DNA of 64,000 nucleotides from assembly GCA_903892415.1 (NCBI GenBank), contig CAITIQ010000204.1, positions 1 through 64,000 of the forward strand, in the 5' to 3' direction. This DNA is from an uncultured delta proteobacterium (lineage in GTDB: Bacteria > Myxococcota_A > Polyangia > Polyangiales > Polyangiaceae). The translations under genes and the position numbers were made by a program. The notes beneath the pieces are model-generated. The model worked only from the letters and a program-made list of their open reading frames with translations. It searched no databases and was not told the origin of the DNA. This document shows positions 19,937-29,333 of this stretch, piece by piece. Position 1 is the first letter of the stretch. The number at the start of each line of letters is the position of its first letter.

Positions 19937-19951
19937 TTGACCACGGGTCAA
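19937..19951. promoter_or_regulatory. Second TTGACC-N3-GGTCAA palindrome (candidate operator)
   Basis: TTGACCACGGGTCAA is a perfect 6-base inverted repeat around 3 bases, sharing the TTGACCA left half and GTCAA right half with the site at 19765. It lies about 200 bases upstream of the first gene of the VgrG module. Two matching 15-base palindromes in one gap suggest one regulator. Confidence 0.45.
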
Positions 19952-20150
19952 GAGCACGCAGTGGTCTGATGTAGGCAAGGGCCTGAGCAGCCCAACTCCC
20001 CTCCCCCCCACGGCGCGAATACATACATGTAAGTCGCACTCTGGTGGATCCTGGATCCCCTTCATTTCGCTGAAAAAAAGCGCAATTCGACGAGGATTTC
20101 TCGGGATCCGGCGGGCGAGCGTCACGTATCTTCAGGACTCAAGGCAGACG

Positions 20151-21194
20151 ATGGACTTCAACCAGCGACTCGAGAACAGAAGCTACGCGACGGTGCAGTG
20201 CCACCTGCTCACCGACCGTCTCGGGTTTGACGTCTGCACCGTAGTTGCAAAACTCGCCTTCCGGCTGAGTGCTCAGGGAGAGGCAAGGCTGGGCTTCCGG
20301 CCCGTGCGGCTCGCCTCCGTTGGGGAACAAGGCTCCCTGCGCTTTCCCAGCGACCTCGTCGAGGAGAAAGACGGAACTGACATCGGACTCGTGGGCACCG
20401 CTTACCCTGCCCAAACGCGTGAAGCCAAGGAAAAAAACCGGGCGCTCGCGTGGCTGCAGGTTGGAACGATTCGCAAGATCGTCCAAATCGGCGGAGCCGC
20501 CGTCTACAAGAACGCTCTCACTGGAATTACAACCACAGACGTGGGCGCGCTTGGCCCAACGCCGCTCCGCTACGACCTCTGCTACGGCGGCAAGGATCAC
20601 GAGAGCAACCTCTGTCCTGAGAACCACATCGGGAGAGGGTTTGGCAAAGACAAGGTCTATCACGTCGGCCATCCAGCTCCTCAGCTCGAGCCAATCTACG
20701 ATCCGCTGAGGCCGGAAGAGAAGGCTCACCCGGCACACGCTTGCTTCGCGCCCATTTGGGAAAACTGGGAGCCGAGGCAGTCGCGGAAGGGGACCTGTGA
20801 CAAGGCCTGGCAGGAAGAGCGCCTCCCCATTCGTCCGCTCGACTTCCAGGTTGCGCACCACAGCTGGGCTGCCCCCGGACTCCACTCGAAGACGCCGCTC
20901 TTGGGCGACGAGCCGATTGAAGTCGGCGGCGTTCTCCCGGAGGGGACCTGGCGCTTCAAGCTCCCACGCTACCCGCTCTTCTTCGAGAGCGTGCTGGACG
21001 ACCAGGTGCGTTCCCACCCAACCCATCTCGACGGTCTGTTGATCGACGCCGATGAGCGCACCGTGGAGCTCACCTACCGCACCTCAATCATTCTTCCGAT
21101 GAAGTGGGATCGGCTGCAAACAATCCGTTCCTTCGCCACCGTGTCCCTTGCCCCAGAAATGTTGACTGACGAGCCCTGGCCCAAAGCCAGCTGA
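20151..21194 (+). CDS. DUF2169-type T6SS adaptor, first copy
   Basis: A 347-residue protein of the DUF2169 type, a family found next to vgrG and PAAR genes and thought to help load or deliver effectors. The N-terminal half has the family pattern of a conserved beta-rich start (FDVCTVVAKLAFRL), GTAYPA, then TPLRYDLCYGGKDHESNLCPENHIGRGF, and the C-terminal segment contains ERTVELTYRTSIILP. It starts with ATG after an AAGG ribosome site. It leads the module, 14 bases upstream of the first vgrG. The chaperone role is family knowledge; no direct evidence is in the sequence. Confidence 0.75.
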   Translation: MDFNQRLENRSYATVQCHLLTDRLGFDVCTVVAKLAFRLSAQGEARLGFRPVRLASVGEQGSLRFPSDLVEEKDGTDIGLVGTAYPAQTREAKEKNRALAWLQVGTIRKIVQIGGAAVYKNALTGITTTDVGALGPTPLRYDLCYGGKDHESNLCPENHIGRGFGKDKVYHVGHPAPQLEPIYDPLRPEEKAHPAHACFAPIWENWEPRQSRKGTCDKAWQEERLPIRPLDFQVAHHSWAAPGLHSKTPLLGDEPIEVGGVLPEGTWRFKLPRYPLFFESVLDDQVRSHPTHLDGLLIDADERTVELTYRTSIILPMKWDRLQTIRSFATVSLAPEMLTDEPWPKAS

Positions 21195-21208
21195 TCGAGG
21201 AGAAACGT

Positions 21209-23989
21209 ATGGATTTGCCGTTTGCCATGGACGAGTTGGACCTCCAGCTAGTGATTGGGCCGAGCACGTTTCGCGTACTCGAGGCGGAGATCGACGAAGG
21301 CCTCAGCGAGTCGACCGTCGCCCGAGTGGTCGTAGCGAATGTGACCGACGTGGACTTCGATCCGATGATCGACGAGCGTGCGGTGCTGATCGTCACCTCG
21401 AAGGGTTTCCCGATTCGCACCTTCACGATGCGGCTCGGCTCCTCGACCTTCAAGGGTGTCGTGGACCAGTCGCTGCGCTACGGCCTGGAGCTCCACCCGG
21501 ACTTCTACTTCGTAAAGTTCCGCCGCAACACCCGCAAGTTCCGCGACCTGAAGACCGAGGACATCATCTCCAAGGTGCTCGGTGAGAGCGGTGTCGAGCA
21601 CGAGTTCTCCAACACGCGTGCTTGCGATCTGCGCCCCTACACCGTGCAGTACCGCGAGTCCGACTTTGATTTCGTCAGCCGGCTGCTCGAGTTCGAGGGC
21701 ATCTACTACAGCTTTGCTGACGACGGCAGCATGCAGTTCGGCGACGCCTCCTCCTCTCACGCGGACGTCCCCGGCATCTTCGAGCTGCTCGAAACCGGCG
21801 GAGCGATGGCCGATGACAAGCCGGGCATTACTACCTTTCACCGCGGCGGTATGACCACCAGCGGGACCTCGACGGTCAATGACTACAATTGGAAGACGCC
21901 GGACGTCTCCCTGCTCGCAACGGTCGCCAACGAGCGCGATGCCGATCTCGAGGTGTACGAATATCCCGTCGGCTACCGACAGGGGGACCAGGGCAAATTG
22001 CTCGCGCAGCTCCGTATGGAGGCCCAAACCGCGTTCCGCTCCTACGCCAAAGGTACGAGCAGCGTGGTGTCTTTCCGCCCGGGCCTAGGCTTCATCTTCT
22101 TGCACACCGAAGCTACCGACTTCTCGGGTCGCTACATGCTCACCCACGTAAAGCACAAGCTCGTTACCAAGTACGCGAGCGAAGGGCAGGGCAAGTACGA
22201 GAACACGTGGAAGGCGATCCCGGCTGACGTGCCTTTCCGCCCCGCCGTGGTCACACCTCATCCGGTGATCGTCGGGAACCACACCGCGATGGTGCGTGGG
22301 CCCGAGGGGGAAGAAATTCACACCGACACCTGGGGTCGAGCCAAGGTGCAGTTCCATTGGGACCGCGAAGCCAAAGGAACCGACGAGGATTCGCGTTGGA
22401 TCCGAGTGCTTCAAGAGACGTCGACCTCGATCGTCCTCTCGCGTGTGGGTTGGGAAATTGCGGTTTCGTACATTGACGGTGACCCTGATCGGCCCGTGGG
22501 GATCAGCCGCCAAATCAACGGCCAAATGGTGCCGATGTACACCCAGCCGAGCTTCAAGAACCGGATGACGATCAAGACCGAGTCCTATCCGGGCAAGCAG
22601 GGCTTCAACGAGGTACGGCTCGACGATACCCCCGGCAAGATGGTGATGGATATGCACGCCCAGCGCGACTTCCTGAACCAGGTTGGTAACAACAAGACCG
22701 AGAAGATCGGCAACGACCAAACGCGGCTCGTCAAGCTAGGTTTCAGTCGCTCGGTCGGGAACGACCAAAAGGTCGAGGTCGATGGCAACGAGACCCGCCA
22801 GATCGGTGAAACCCACAAGACCCGCGTCAAACAAAACCGCAACGAGAAGATCGGCGGCAACGAGCAGATCCAGGCCGCCAAGACCATCACGCTGACCATC
22901 AGCGGCAACAGCACGGAGTCGGTTGGGGGCAACGTGACGACCCGCGTCGGCAGCGTGAGCATTCACGTTCCTGGTGCGGCCGAGCTGATGAAAACGCTCG
23001 TCGGCGGCAACAAGGGCGGGCTCGACGCCGGAGCGTTGGGATTTCCGGGGGGCGAGAATGCAGGTCCACTCGGTCAGCTGCTTGGAGATCTCGGCAAGAA
23101 GGCTCTCGAGTCGGCCATCGACAAGAAGCTGGGCAAGCCCAGCAAGCCCGATGATGGCGACAAGTGCGAGTACGTGTCTGAGCTCGCTGCGCGCAAGTTC
23201 TCGGATTCGGTCAACGTGCTCGAAGGCAAAATGCCGAACACGATGCCGCTGCTCAAGAGCGGCATGTCGATCCTGCCAAAGGCGAAATCACTGTTCGGCG
23301 GTAAGCCGAAGAGCGGCCCTGGCGGAGCAGGCAACATCCCCGGGGGACTCAGCGGCAATGCTGGGGGTAACGGCGGTGGGCCTGGCAACTCTGGTGCGGT
23401 ACCGGGCGGACTGAGCAACGCCGCCGGCGGTGGTGGCGGTGGTGGCGGTGGTGGTGGTGCGGACGCTGGCGGAGCCGGCAACGAACCGACGGTCGGACAA
23501 GACATCTCGTCGATGCTGGTCGGCAACATCTCCAAGAACGTCAACCAGAACTTCGCGATGTCGGTGAATGGCAACTACGTCAAGAGCGCCGCGGGTCAGG
23601 TGCAGAACCTCGCCAACGAGAACCTCGTCGAGGTGGTCGGCGGGCTCAAGATCACGATGACCCAGGAGGAAAACATCACCCAGTCAGCCAACGGTCGACT
23701 GATTCGAGTGGTTGGATTCGCCATCCGTCGCAAGACCAAAGACTCGATGAGCCACTCGGCTCAAGACAGCAAGATCGTCGTCAAGAAGAACGCCAAGTGG
23801 GAGTCGAAGGAGGAGTTTGAGGTTCGCGGAACCGAGATCGAGCTCGAGGCAGAGGAGAAGTTCCGCCTCGAGATCGATGATGCTGCCCTCGAGCTGACTC
23901 CGCAAAGCATCACAATTGAGGGCTCGCTGAAACTCGAGTCCGACGGCCCGTGCAACATCAAGGGCGGCCCTGACAAGCTGAGCGCCTGA
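21209..23989 (+). CDS. vgrG: VgrG spike protein 1, with a long Gly-rich insertion
   Basis: A 926-residue T6SS spike subunit. Residues 1 to about 370 are the gp27-like part (RPYTVQYRESDFDFVSRLLEFEGIYYSF is the family signature region), the OB/gp5-like part is near 376 (GRAKVQFHWDREAKG), and a beta-helix of short GN-x-T/VGG repeats follows (NNKTEKIGNDQ, GNETRQIGE). Residues about 585 to 765 are an insertion: a helical region then Gly/Asn-rich sequence ending in a run of about eleven Gly, after which helix repeats resume (VNGNYVKSAAG). Family length is usually 600 to 750, so the insertion explains the excess. It has a strong GAGGAG ribosome site and no obvious C-terminal toxin domain. Confidence 0.92.
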   Translation: MDLPFAMDELDLQLVIGPSTFRVLEAEIDEGLSESTVARVVVANVTDVDFDPMIDERAVLIVTSKGFPIRTFTMRLGSSTFKGVVDQSLRYGLELHPDFYFVKFRRNTRKFRDLKTEDIISKVLGESGVEHEFSNTRACDLRPYTVQYRESDFDFVSRLLEFEGIYYSFADDGSMQFGDASSSHADVPGIFELLETGGAMADDKPGITTFHRGGMTTSGTSTVNDYNWKTPDVSLLATVANERDADLEVYEYPVGYRQGDQGKLLAQLRMEAQTAFRSYAKGTSSVVSFRPGLGFIFLHTEATDFSGRYMLTHVKHKLVTKYASEGQGKYENTWKAIPADVPFRPAVVTPHPVIVGNHTAMVRGPEGEEIHTDTWGRAKVQFHWDREAKGTDEDSRWIRVLQETSTSIVLSRVGWEIAVSYIDGDPDRPVGISRQINGQMVPMYTQPSFKNRMTIKTESYPGKQGFNEVRLDDTPGKMVMDMHAQRDFLNQVGNNKTEKIGNDQTRLVKLGFSRSVGNDQKVEVDGNETRQIGETHKTRVKQNRNEKIGGNEQIQAAKTITLTISGNSTESVGGNVTTRVGSVSIHVPGAAELMKTLVGGNKGGLDAGALGFPGGENAGPLGQLLGDLGKKALESAIDKKLGKPSKPDDGDKCEYVSELAARKFSDSVNVLEGKMPNTMPLLKSGMSILPKAKSLFGGKPKSGPGGAGNIPGGLSGNAGGNGGGPGNSGAVPGGLSNAAGGGGGGGGGGGADAGGAGNEPTVGQDISSMLVGNISKNVNQNFAMSVNGNYVKSAAGQVQNLANENLVEVVGGLKITMTQEENITQSANGRLIRVVGFAIRRKTKDSMSHSAQDSKIVVKKNAKWESKEEFEVRGTEIELEAEEKFRLEIDDAALELTPQSITIEGSLKLESDGPCNIKGGPDKLSA

Positions 23990-23999
23990 GGAGGATGCC

Positions 24000-26243
24000 A
24001 TGAGTGTGCTCGAAACCGTTCTTGCGAATATCGAAGGCAAAATGAACCCGGACTTCTCCCCAGTGGAGATCTCCGTCGAGGGGCTCGACACCGGTTACGT
24101 CCTGCACGTGAAAGGAAAGGAGCAGATTTCGACGCTGTTCTCCTACGAGGTCGAGGTCGAACTCGATGGTCCTCCGCCGGATCTCACCTTCGTGATCGGT
24201 GGGCGTGCGGCCTTGACTGTGCGTGACGTGACCGGCCAAGCGCGCGTGATCGTCGGCATCGTGACGGACATTCACGCACGCAGCTTCGACGCCTCGACGC
24301 ACCGTGCGGTGTTGACCATGCGCCCGGCTGTGTTTCGTCAGTTCCTCGGCCGGGATTGCTACGCATTGCAAGAGGTATCCACGGTGCAGGTCCTCAAGGA
24401 CGTGCTCGAGGACTACCCCGGGAAGATCCGCTACGAGCTCTCGCGCGACTACCCAACCTATCCGTACAAGGTTCAGTACAGGGAAGACGATTGGACCTAC
24501 GTCAGCCGGCTCTGTGAAGAGGAAGGCATCTACTACTGGTTCGACCATGAAGGCGACGACTCAGCTGTGGTCTTCGCGGATACCTCCGAGGCAGCCCCAC
24601 CGATCGAGGGCATCCCGGTGATCAACTATGCCGAGCCCAGCTCGATGCGCCCCGACCAAGAAGCGGTGGTGGAGGTTAGCTTCCAAGCACGAATGGCCTC
24701 CGGCAAGTTCTCAGGTCGTTCCTTCGACCCCGATCGCCCGCTGATGGGAATCTCCTCCTCCGACGGTGAGAGCCATCGTGAAGACTATGACGCCCCCGGC
24801 GCTGGTCCCGTGGAGCCGGCGATTCTCGAGCGCCGCATCAAGGACGCAAAACAGGCTGCTGAGGCGGCTCGACGCGGAATCTCTGGGATCGCGATCACCA
24901 CGCGCATGACCCCAGGGCGGACCTTCGTGATGATCGGCCACCCGCTGGTACGGTTGAACGGTGAGTTTCTGATCACCTCGGTCGAGGTGGAAGCCCACCA
25001 CAAGAAGCCCTCGGTAACGCGCTTCACCGCCATTCCCAAGGATCTAGCGTTCCGGCCCCTGCGCACGACGCCACAAGCGAAGCAGGTTGGTATTCAGATG
25101 GGCAAGGTCACTGGGCCGTCGGGCGCCGAAGTACACCCGGACGCACGCGGCCGTGTGCGCACCCAGCTGCACTGGGATCGGCGTGGCAATTGGAACGAGA
25201 AGAGCGGCACCTGGATGCGTATCGCGCAACGTGGCGCCCCCGGCTCGATGCTGCTGCCGCGTATGGGTTGGAACGTGACGACCTTCAACGAGGAAGGCGG
25301 GGTTGACGTTCCCAGCATCTTGAACCGCATCCACGATGCCGAGCACCCGCCGGCCTACGGTCTGCCCGACAACATGACCCGCGTGGTCTTCAAGACACCG
25401 ACCATCGGCGGTGGCGAGGGGGGAACGGCGCACAACGAAATCTACTTCGAGGACGCGCACGGCCGTCAGGAGATGTTCATCAACGCATCAAAGGACATGA
25501 ACAAGCGCGTGCGTCACGGTGCAAACGAAGCGATCGACAACGACTCGTTGCACGAGGTGGGAGCGACGCTGACCATGCACATCGACGCTCAGATGAGCGA
25601 GAAGATTGGGCAGAACCAGAACTACAAGATCGGCGGCAACCTTACGATGGAGGTTCAAGACGTCGTGGCCAAGGAGGTCACCGGTAGCGAGACCCGCTCC
25701 ATCGGAGGAAACCTCAACTACATGGCCGGTGACAGCGTCACGCAGGACGTGAAGAAGAACAAGCAGCTGTCGATCGGTGGCAGCCTGAACGAGATCTCCT
25801 TCGGGGACATCACCGAGTACGCCGTGATCAACACCAGCAAGGTCGTGGGCGGTATTCTTGGACGCATCAGCGGACAGTCGCTGACCGACCAGGCCGACAA
25901 GCACTCGATTCAGGTGGTTGGCGGCGCGAAGGTCGAGAGCGCAAAGAAGGAGCGCACCACCAACGTCAAGAAGCGCTCGTTCGAGCTCGTGGGTGGCAGC
26001 CTCAAGTGCAAGGCGAAGAAGGAATTCAAAGACAACGCCGACAATCTCCAGGAGATCAAAGTGTCCGAGGAGATCACCGCCAAAGGGAAGTCGGTGCACG
26101 TGGAGGCTGAGAAAACGCTGCGCGTGAAGTGCGGTAACAGCGCGATCACTCTGACCAAGGACGGCATCACCTTCGAGGGAACCGGCCTGAGTCTCTCTGG
26201 CGGAAGCGTCGACAGTAACGCCTCCAAGATCTCCCACAACTGA
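24000..26243 (+). CDS. vgrG: VgrG spike protein 2
   Basis: A 747-residue T6SS spike subunit, diverged from its neighbours. The gp27-like part has YPYKVQYREDDWTYVSRLCEEEGIYYWFDHEGDDS; the OB part is near residue 383 (GRVRTQLHWDRRGNW, then WMRIAQRGAPGSM); then a beta-helix with IGQNQNYKIGGN, GSETRSIGGN and similar repeats continues to the C-terminus (SAITLTKDGITFEG). No effector domain is attached. It starts 10 bases after the first vgrG with GAGGAGG upstream, so it is co-transcribed. Different VgrG proteins in one module usually combine into heterotrimers or carry different cargos; which applies here is unknown. Confidence 0.92.
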   Translation: MSVLETVLANIEGKMNPDFSPVEISVEGLDTGYVLHVKGKEQISTLFSYEVEVELDGPPPDLTFVIGGRAALTVRDVTGQARVIVGIVTDIHARSFDASTHRAVLTMRPAVFRQFLGRDCYALQEVSTVQVLKDVLEDYPGKIRYELSRDYPTYPYKVQYREDDWTYVSRLCEEEGIYYWFDHEGDDSAVVFADTSEAAPPIEGIPVINYAEPSSMRPDQEAVVEVSFQARMASGKFSGRSFDPDRPLMGISSSDGESHREDYDAPGAGPVEPAILERRIKDAKQAAEAARRGISGIAITTRMTPGRTFVMIGHPLVRLNGEFLITSVEVEAHHKKPSVTRFTAIPKDLAFRPLRTTPQAKQVGIQMGKVTGPSGAEVHPDARGRVRTQLHWDRRGNWNEKSGTWMRIAQRGAPGSMLLPRMGWNVTTFNEEGGVDVPSILNRIHDAEHPPAYGLPDNMTRVVFKTPTIGGGEGGTAHNEIYFEDAHGRQEMFINASKDMNKRVRHGANEAIDNDSLHEVGATLTMHIDAQMSEKIGQNQNYKIGGNLTMEVQDVVAKEVTGSETRSIGGNLNYMAGDSVTQDVKKNKQLSIGGSLNEISFGDITEYAVINTSKVVGGILGRISGQSLTDQADKHSIQVVGGAKVESAKKERTTNVKKRSFELVGGSLKCKAKKEFKDNADNLQEIKVSEEITAKGKSVHVEAEKTLRVKCGNSAITLTKDGITFEGTGLSLSGGSVDSNASKISHN

Positions 26244-26272
26244 CCGCCTCCTCGAGACCAAAGGAAACCAAC

Positions 26273-28483
26273 ATGGCAAGGGAACCTCTTCGGTATTTTC
26301 TGGAGCTGCTCGGACAGTCGTACGAAGTTCGCTCGATCAAAGGCGAGGAACGGATCAGCGCGACCCACAAGTTCGAGCTGATGTTCAACGTCGAGTCGAC
26401 CGACCCCATCCACCCCGATATGGTGGTCAGCGGGCCAGCAACCCTCGTGCTCATGCGCAAGAATTCTGTACGCAGAATCTCCACGCACGTGACCGAGTTC
26501 ATGCGCTCGGCGACGCGCAAAGGGCGCGGGGGCACCACAGGCGGCGGAGAGATCGCGGTTACCCTCGAACCGCGACTCGCGATGCTGCGTAAGCGCGTCG
26601 ACATTCGGGTCTTCCGCGACAAAACCGCACCTGAGATCGTTACGCAGGTGCTCAATCAAATGGGCGTCAGCGTCGACAATCGCTTGCGAGAGTCCTACGT
26701 CATGCGGCCTTACTGCGTGCAGTTCCGCGAGTCCGACTACGATTTCGCGGCGCGCTTGCTCGAAGACGAGGGCATCTACTACTTCCTCACCGACGACAGC
26801 ACCGTCGTGTTGGGAGATCACCCCGCAGGTTATGATCCCCGCGTGGCTTCCCTCCCGTACCGCTACGGCTCGGGGTTGGACCAAAACGAGGACAGCGTCT
26901 CGGCGGTCGGTATGCGCGGCTTGATGACGGCCGGAAAGGTCTCGCTTCGCGACTTCAACCCGGCGCATCCCAGCCTCAACATGGACGTGGAAGCGGACGG
27001 CCCCACCGAGAATGGCGCTGAGTTCTACGACTACCCCGGTGAGTACCTCGAGCCCGGTGAAGGCCAACTGAAAGCCAAGAAACGCGCTGAGGCGCTCGCC
27101 TGTGCGCACCAACGCTTGATTGGTGAGTCCTTCTGCGCGGAGCTCCAGGTTGGTGCACGTTTCGAGATGAGCGGAGCGCCAATGGGCGTTCGCGATGGCG
27201 GCTACGTCGTGACGGCCCTGAAGCACGACTTCCACCGCGAGAACAACGGCTTCAAGGTCTCACTCGAAGCTCAACGTGAGTCGGTCACTTTCCGACCGGA
27301 GCAGCTCACCTACGTCCCGACCGAGCCGAACCCGCTGACCGGCTTTACCACGGGCCCTGCTGGCGCTGACATTCACACCAACGAAACCGGCGACACCAAG
27401 GTCCACTTTCCGTGGGATCGGTTGCAACCCAAGGACGACAACTGCTCGCACTGGGTCCCGGTCGTGCAGGACAACACCGCCAACTCGGTCGGCGTCGCGC
27501 GAACGAAGTGGGAGGTGATGGTGCAATTCCTCGAGGGGGATCCCGACCGTCCGATCGTGCTTGGGCGCGTCTACAACGGTGGAGATCCGGCGTACAACCC
27601 ACTGCCCAAGTGGAAGACGCGGACGAGCCTTCGTTCACTCACCTCGCCACGTACCGAGACGGGCATGAATTGCCTGCAGCTCGAGGATCTCGTGGGCAAC
27701 GAGCAGATCTCCTTCGCCGCGCACAAAGATCAGAACGTGCGCATCGCCCACAACAAGAAGGAGCAGATCGACAACACCGACTCGCTTACGGTCGGGCACG
27801 ACGAGATATTCAAGGTCGGCGGGGACAAGAAGATCGCGCTCAAGGCCTACGCCTCCGCGGAGGTCGAGGGCAACCAGGTCAAGGAGATCGGCGGAACCTT
27901 CAAGCTCAACACCGGCAAGGCGTTGGAAGAGACGGTCACTGCGGATCACACGCTGAAGACTGGCGGTAACGCCACCTACGTCGCCGGTTCGAGTTATCAG
28001 TTCCAAGCGGGCCAGAACTTCAACCAATCGATTGGTGGCAACGCGACCGAGTTCAGCGTCAAAGCCAACATGAACCAAGCCGGCGAAACCACGTACAGCA
28101 TCGTCGGCGGGCTCTACTTCGAGATCGCCAAGAAGTCGAAGACCGAGACGAGCGGGAAGAACCGCATCGAGGTCATCGGCGGCATCCTGTTCGAGAAGTG
28201 CGACAAGGAGCACTCGACCCGCGTGGAGAAGAAGCGGCTGCTTCGAGTTGGCAAAAACTGGGAAGTCAAAGCCGACAAGAATCTGCTGCTCGCGGGGCGG
28301 ATGAAGCTAACCGAGGACTCGAAGAAGGCCACCTACACGGGCGAAGAGAAGCTTACGCTGAAGGTTGGAGATACCGAGATCGTGATCTCGAAGGGCACGG
28401 TAACGATGAAGACCAAAGGCTCGATCAAAACCTCCACCACTGGCGCGACCTGCGTCGCTAGCTCGTCCGCCAAGCAGAAGTGA
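26273..28483 (+). CDS. vgrG: VgrG spike protein 3
   Basis: A 736-residue T6SS spike subunit. The gp27-like signature is RPYCVQFRESDYDFAARLLEDEGIYYFLTDD, the OB part begins near residue 374 (GDTKVHFPWDRLQPKDDN) and continues VGVARTKWEVMVQFLEGDPDRPIVLGRVYN, followed by a beta-helix of Gly-rich repeats and a Lys/Thr-rich end. It begins 29 bases after the second vgrG with AAGGA upstream. The stop overlaps a possible GTG start of the next gene. Like the second copy it has no added toxin domain, so effectors are probably separate proteins. Confidence 0.92.
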   Translation: MAREPLRYFLELLGQSYEVRSIKGEERISATHKFELMFNVESTDPIHPDMVVSGPATLVLMRKNSVRRISTHVTEFMRSATRKGRGGTTGGGEIAVTLEPRLAMLRKRVDIRVFRDKTAPEIVTQVLNQMGVSVDNRLRESYVMRPYCVQFRESDYDFAARLLEDEGIYYFLTDDSTVVLGDHPAGYDPRVASLPYRYGSGLDQNEDSVSAVGMRGLMTAGKVSLRDFNPAHPSLNMDVEADGPTENGAEFYDYPGEYLEPGEGQLKAKKRAEALACAHQRLIGESFCAELQVGARFEMSGAPMGVRDGGYVVTALKHDFHRENNGFKVSLEAQRESVTFRPEQLTYVPTEPNPLTGFTTGPAGADIHTNETGDTKVHFPWDRLQPKDDNCSHWVPVVQDNTANSVGVARTKWEVMVQFLEGDPDRPIVLGRVYNGGDPAYNPLPKWKTRTSLRSLTSPRTETGMNCLQLEDLVGNEQISFAAHKDQNVRIAHNKKEQIDNTDSLTVGHDEIFKVGGDKKIALKAYASAEVEGNQVKEIGGTFKLNTGKALEETVTADHTLKTGGNATYVAGSSYQFQAGQNFNQSIGGNATEFSVKANMNQAGETTYSIVGGLYFEIAKKSKTETSGKNRIEVIGGILFEKCDKEHSTRVEKKRLLRVGKNWEVKADKNLLLAGRMKLTEDSKKATYTGEEKLTLKVGDTEIVISKGTVTMKTKGSIKTSTTGATCVASSSAKQK

Positions 28484-28494
28484 GCGATCGCGCC

Positions 28495-29289
28495 ATGAGT
28501 GAAGAAGCGGCTCCCTACGTTGCCCGAGTGCTGCAGAACGCCGGAACGTTCGTCACGGCTTTGGTCAATGACGTGCCGATGTACGAAAAGTCCACGATGG
28601 ACTTTTCCGCGCCGACCTTCCACGGCTGCCCGTTTCTCATCCCCGGTGAGAACCAGGTCGTGATCGAGGTGGAGAAGGCCCCGATGAACATGGAGATCCC
28701 GGCGTTGCCCATGTTCGAGTTGGCCTTTTTCCTTCACGTGATGAAGGTGGAGGACGAGGTGAACGTCTTCAACGTTCGCTATCCCGACTTCGTCGAGTCT
28801 CTTCCGCCAGAGCGGAGGAAGTTCCCTGTGCGCTCGGACGTGATGAAGTTCACGCCGCCGGGTTACATCCCCGATCCGATCTGGGCCAACGCGCCTCGAG
28901 CGGCCATTCGAGAGGACGGCTCGCCGGAGCTGCTTCAACCGCTGTTCGAGCTGCACTCAGCATTCGTTCGACGTGACATTGATGCGTTCCTCAACATCAC
29001 GTCGACGAAGATCGCCGACCTCGTTCGTTACACGGGCCCCAGCCCCGATGCGACTCGCAGCGAGCTTGAGAAGGAGACGGCTGAGTTCTTCGGAATGGAG
29101 TGGGACCTCCGGCCCTTCGATCCGAAGAAGCTGCGGTTCCGCTCCTGTTGCGAAGGGCGCGTCGTGTACGTGACCGATGACGAACGAGGCCCGGCCTTGT
29201 TCGCACAACACAAGACCGAACCGCGAACGGCGTGGAGAGTGAAGCCCTATCTCGTTCGTCAGGGCAGTGGTTGGCGGATCTTCCGCTGA
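28495..29289 (+). CDS. Unassigned protein of the VgrG module
   Basis: A 264-residue soluble protein, not recognised. A GTG start at 28480 overlapping the vgrG stop is an alternative. Residues 1 to 95 are beta-like with FHGCPFLIPGENQVVIEVEKAPMN; residues 110 to 165 contain RRKFPVRSDVMKFTPPGYIPD; the rest has LVRYTGPSPDATRSELEKE and a beta-rich end (RVVYVTDDERGPALFAQHK). There is no signal peptide. Placed between a spike gene and a candidate effector, it could be an effector, an adaptor or an immunity protein; sequence alone does not decide. Confidence 0.55.
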   Translation: MSEEAAPYVARVLQNAGTFVTALVNDVPMYEKSTMDFSAPTFHGCPFLIPGENQVVIEVEKAPMNMEIPALPMFELAFFLHVMKVEDEVNVFNVRYPDFVESLPPERRKFPVRSDVMKFTPPGYIPDPIWANAPRAAIREDGSPELLQPLFELHSAFVRRDIDAFLNITSTKIADLVRYTGPSPDATRSELEKETAEFFGMEWDLRPFDPKKLRFRSCCEGRVVYVTDDERGPALFAQHKTEPRTAWRVKPYLVRQGSGWRIFR

Positions 29290-29333
29290 ACGCCCGAAGT
29301 TAAGACTTTCAGTCCCCTTGAGAGGAGATTCCG

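Larger units (their letters stand above)
19680..20150. other. AT-richer intergenic region between divergent genes, upstream of the VgrG module
   Basis: This 471-base gap is clearly less GC-rich than its surroundings. No credible gene is found. It holds two TTGAC-N5-GTCAA palindromes (19765 and 19937), an overlapping inverted repeat CCAATTG/CAATTGG, a C-rich run near 20002 to 20010, a TACATGTA palindrome near 20025, and close GGATCC copies near 20048. It must contain promoters for the leftward gene at 18231 and probably for the rightward VgrG module; none could be fixed with confidence. A TGGCAC near 19881 lacks the spacing required for a sigma-54 site. Confidence 0.6.
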
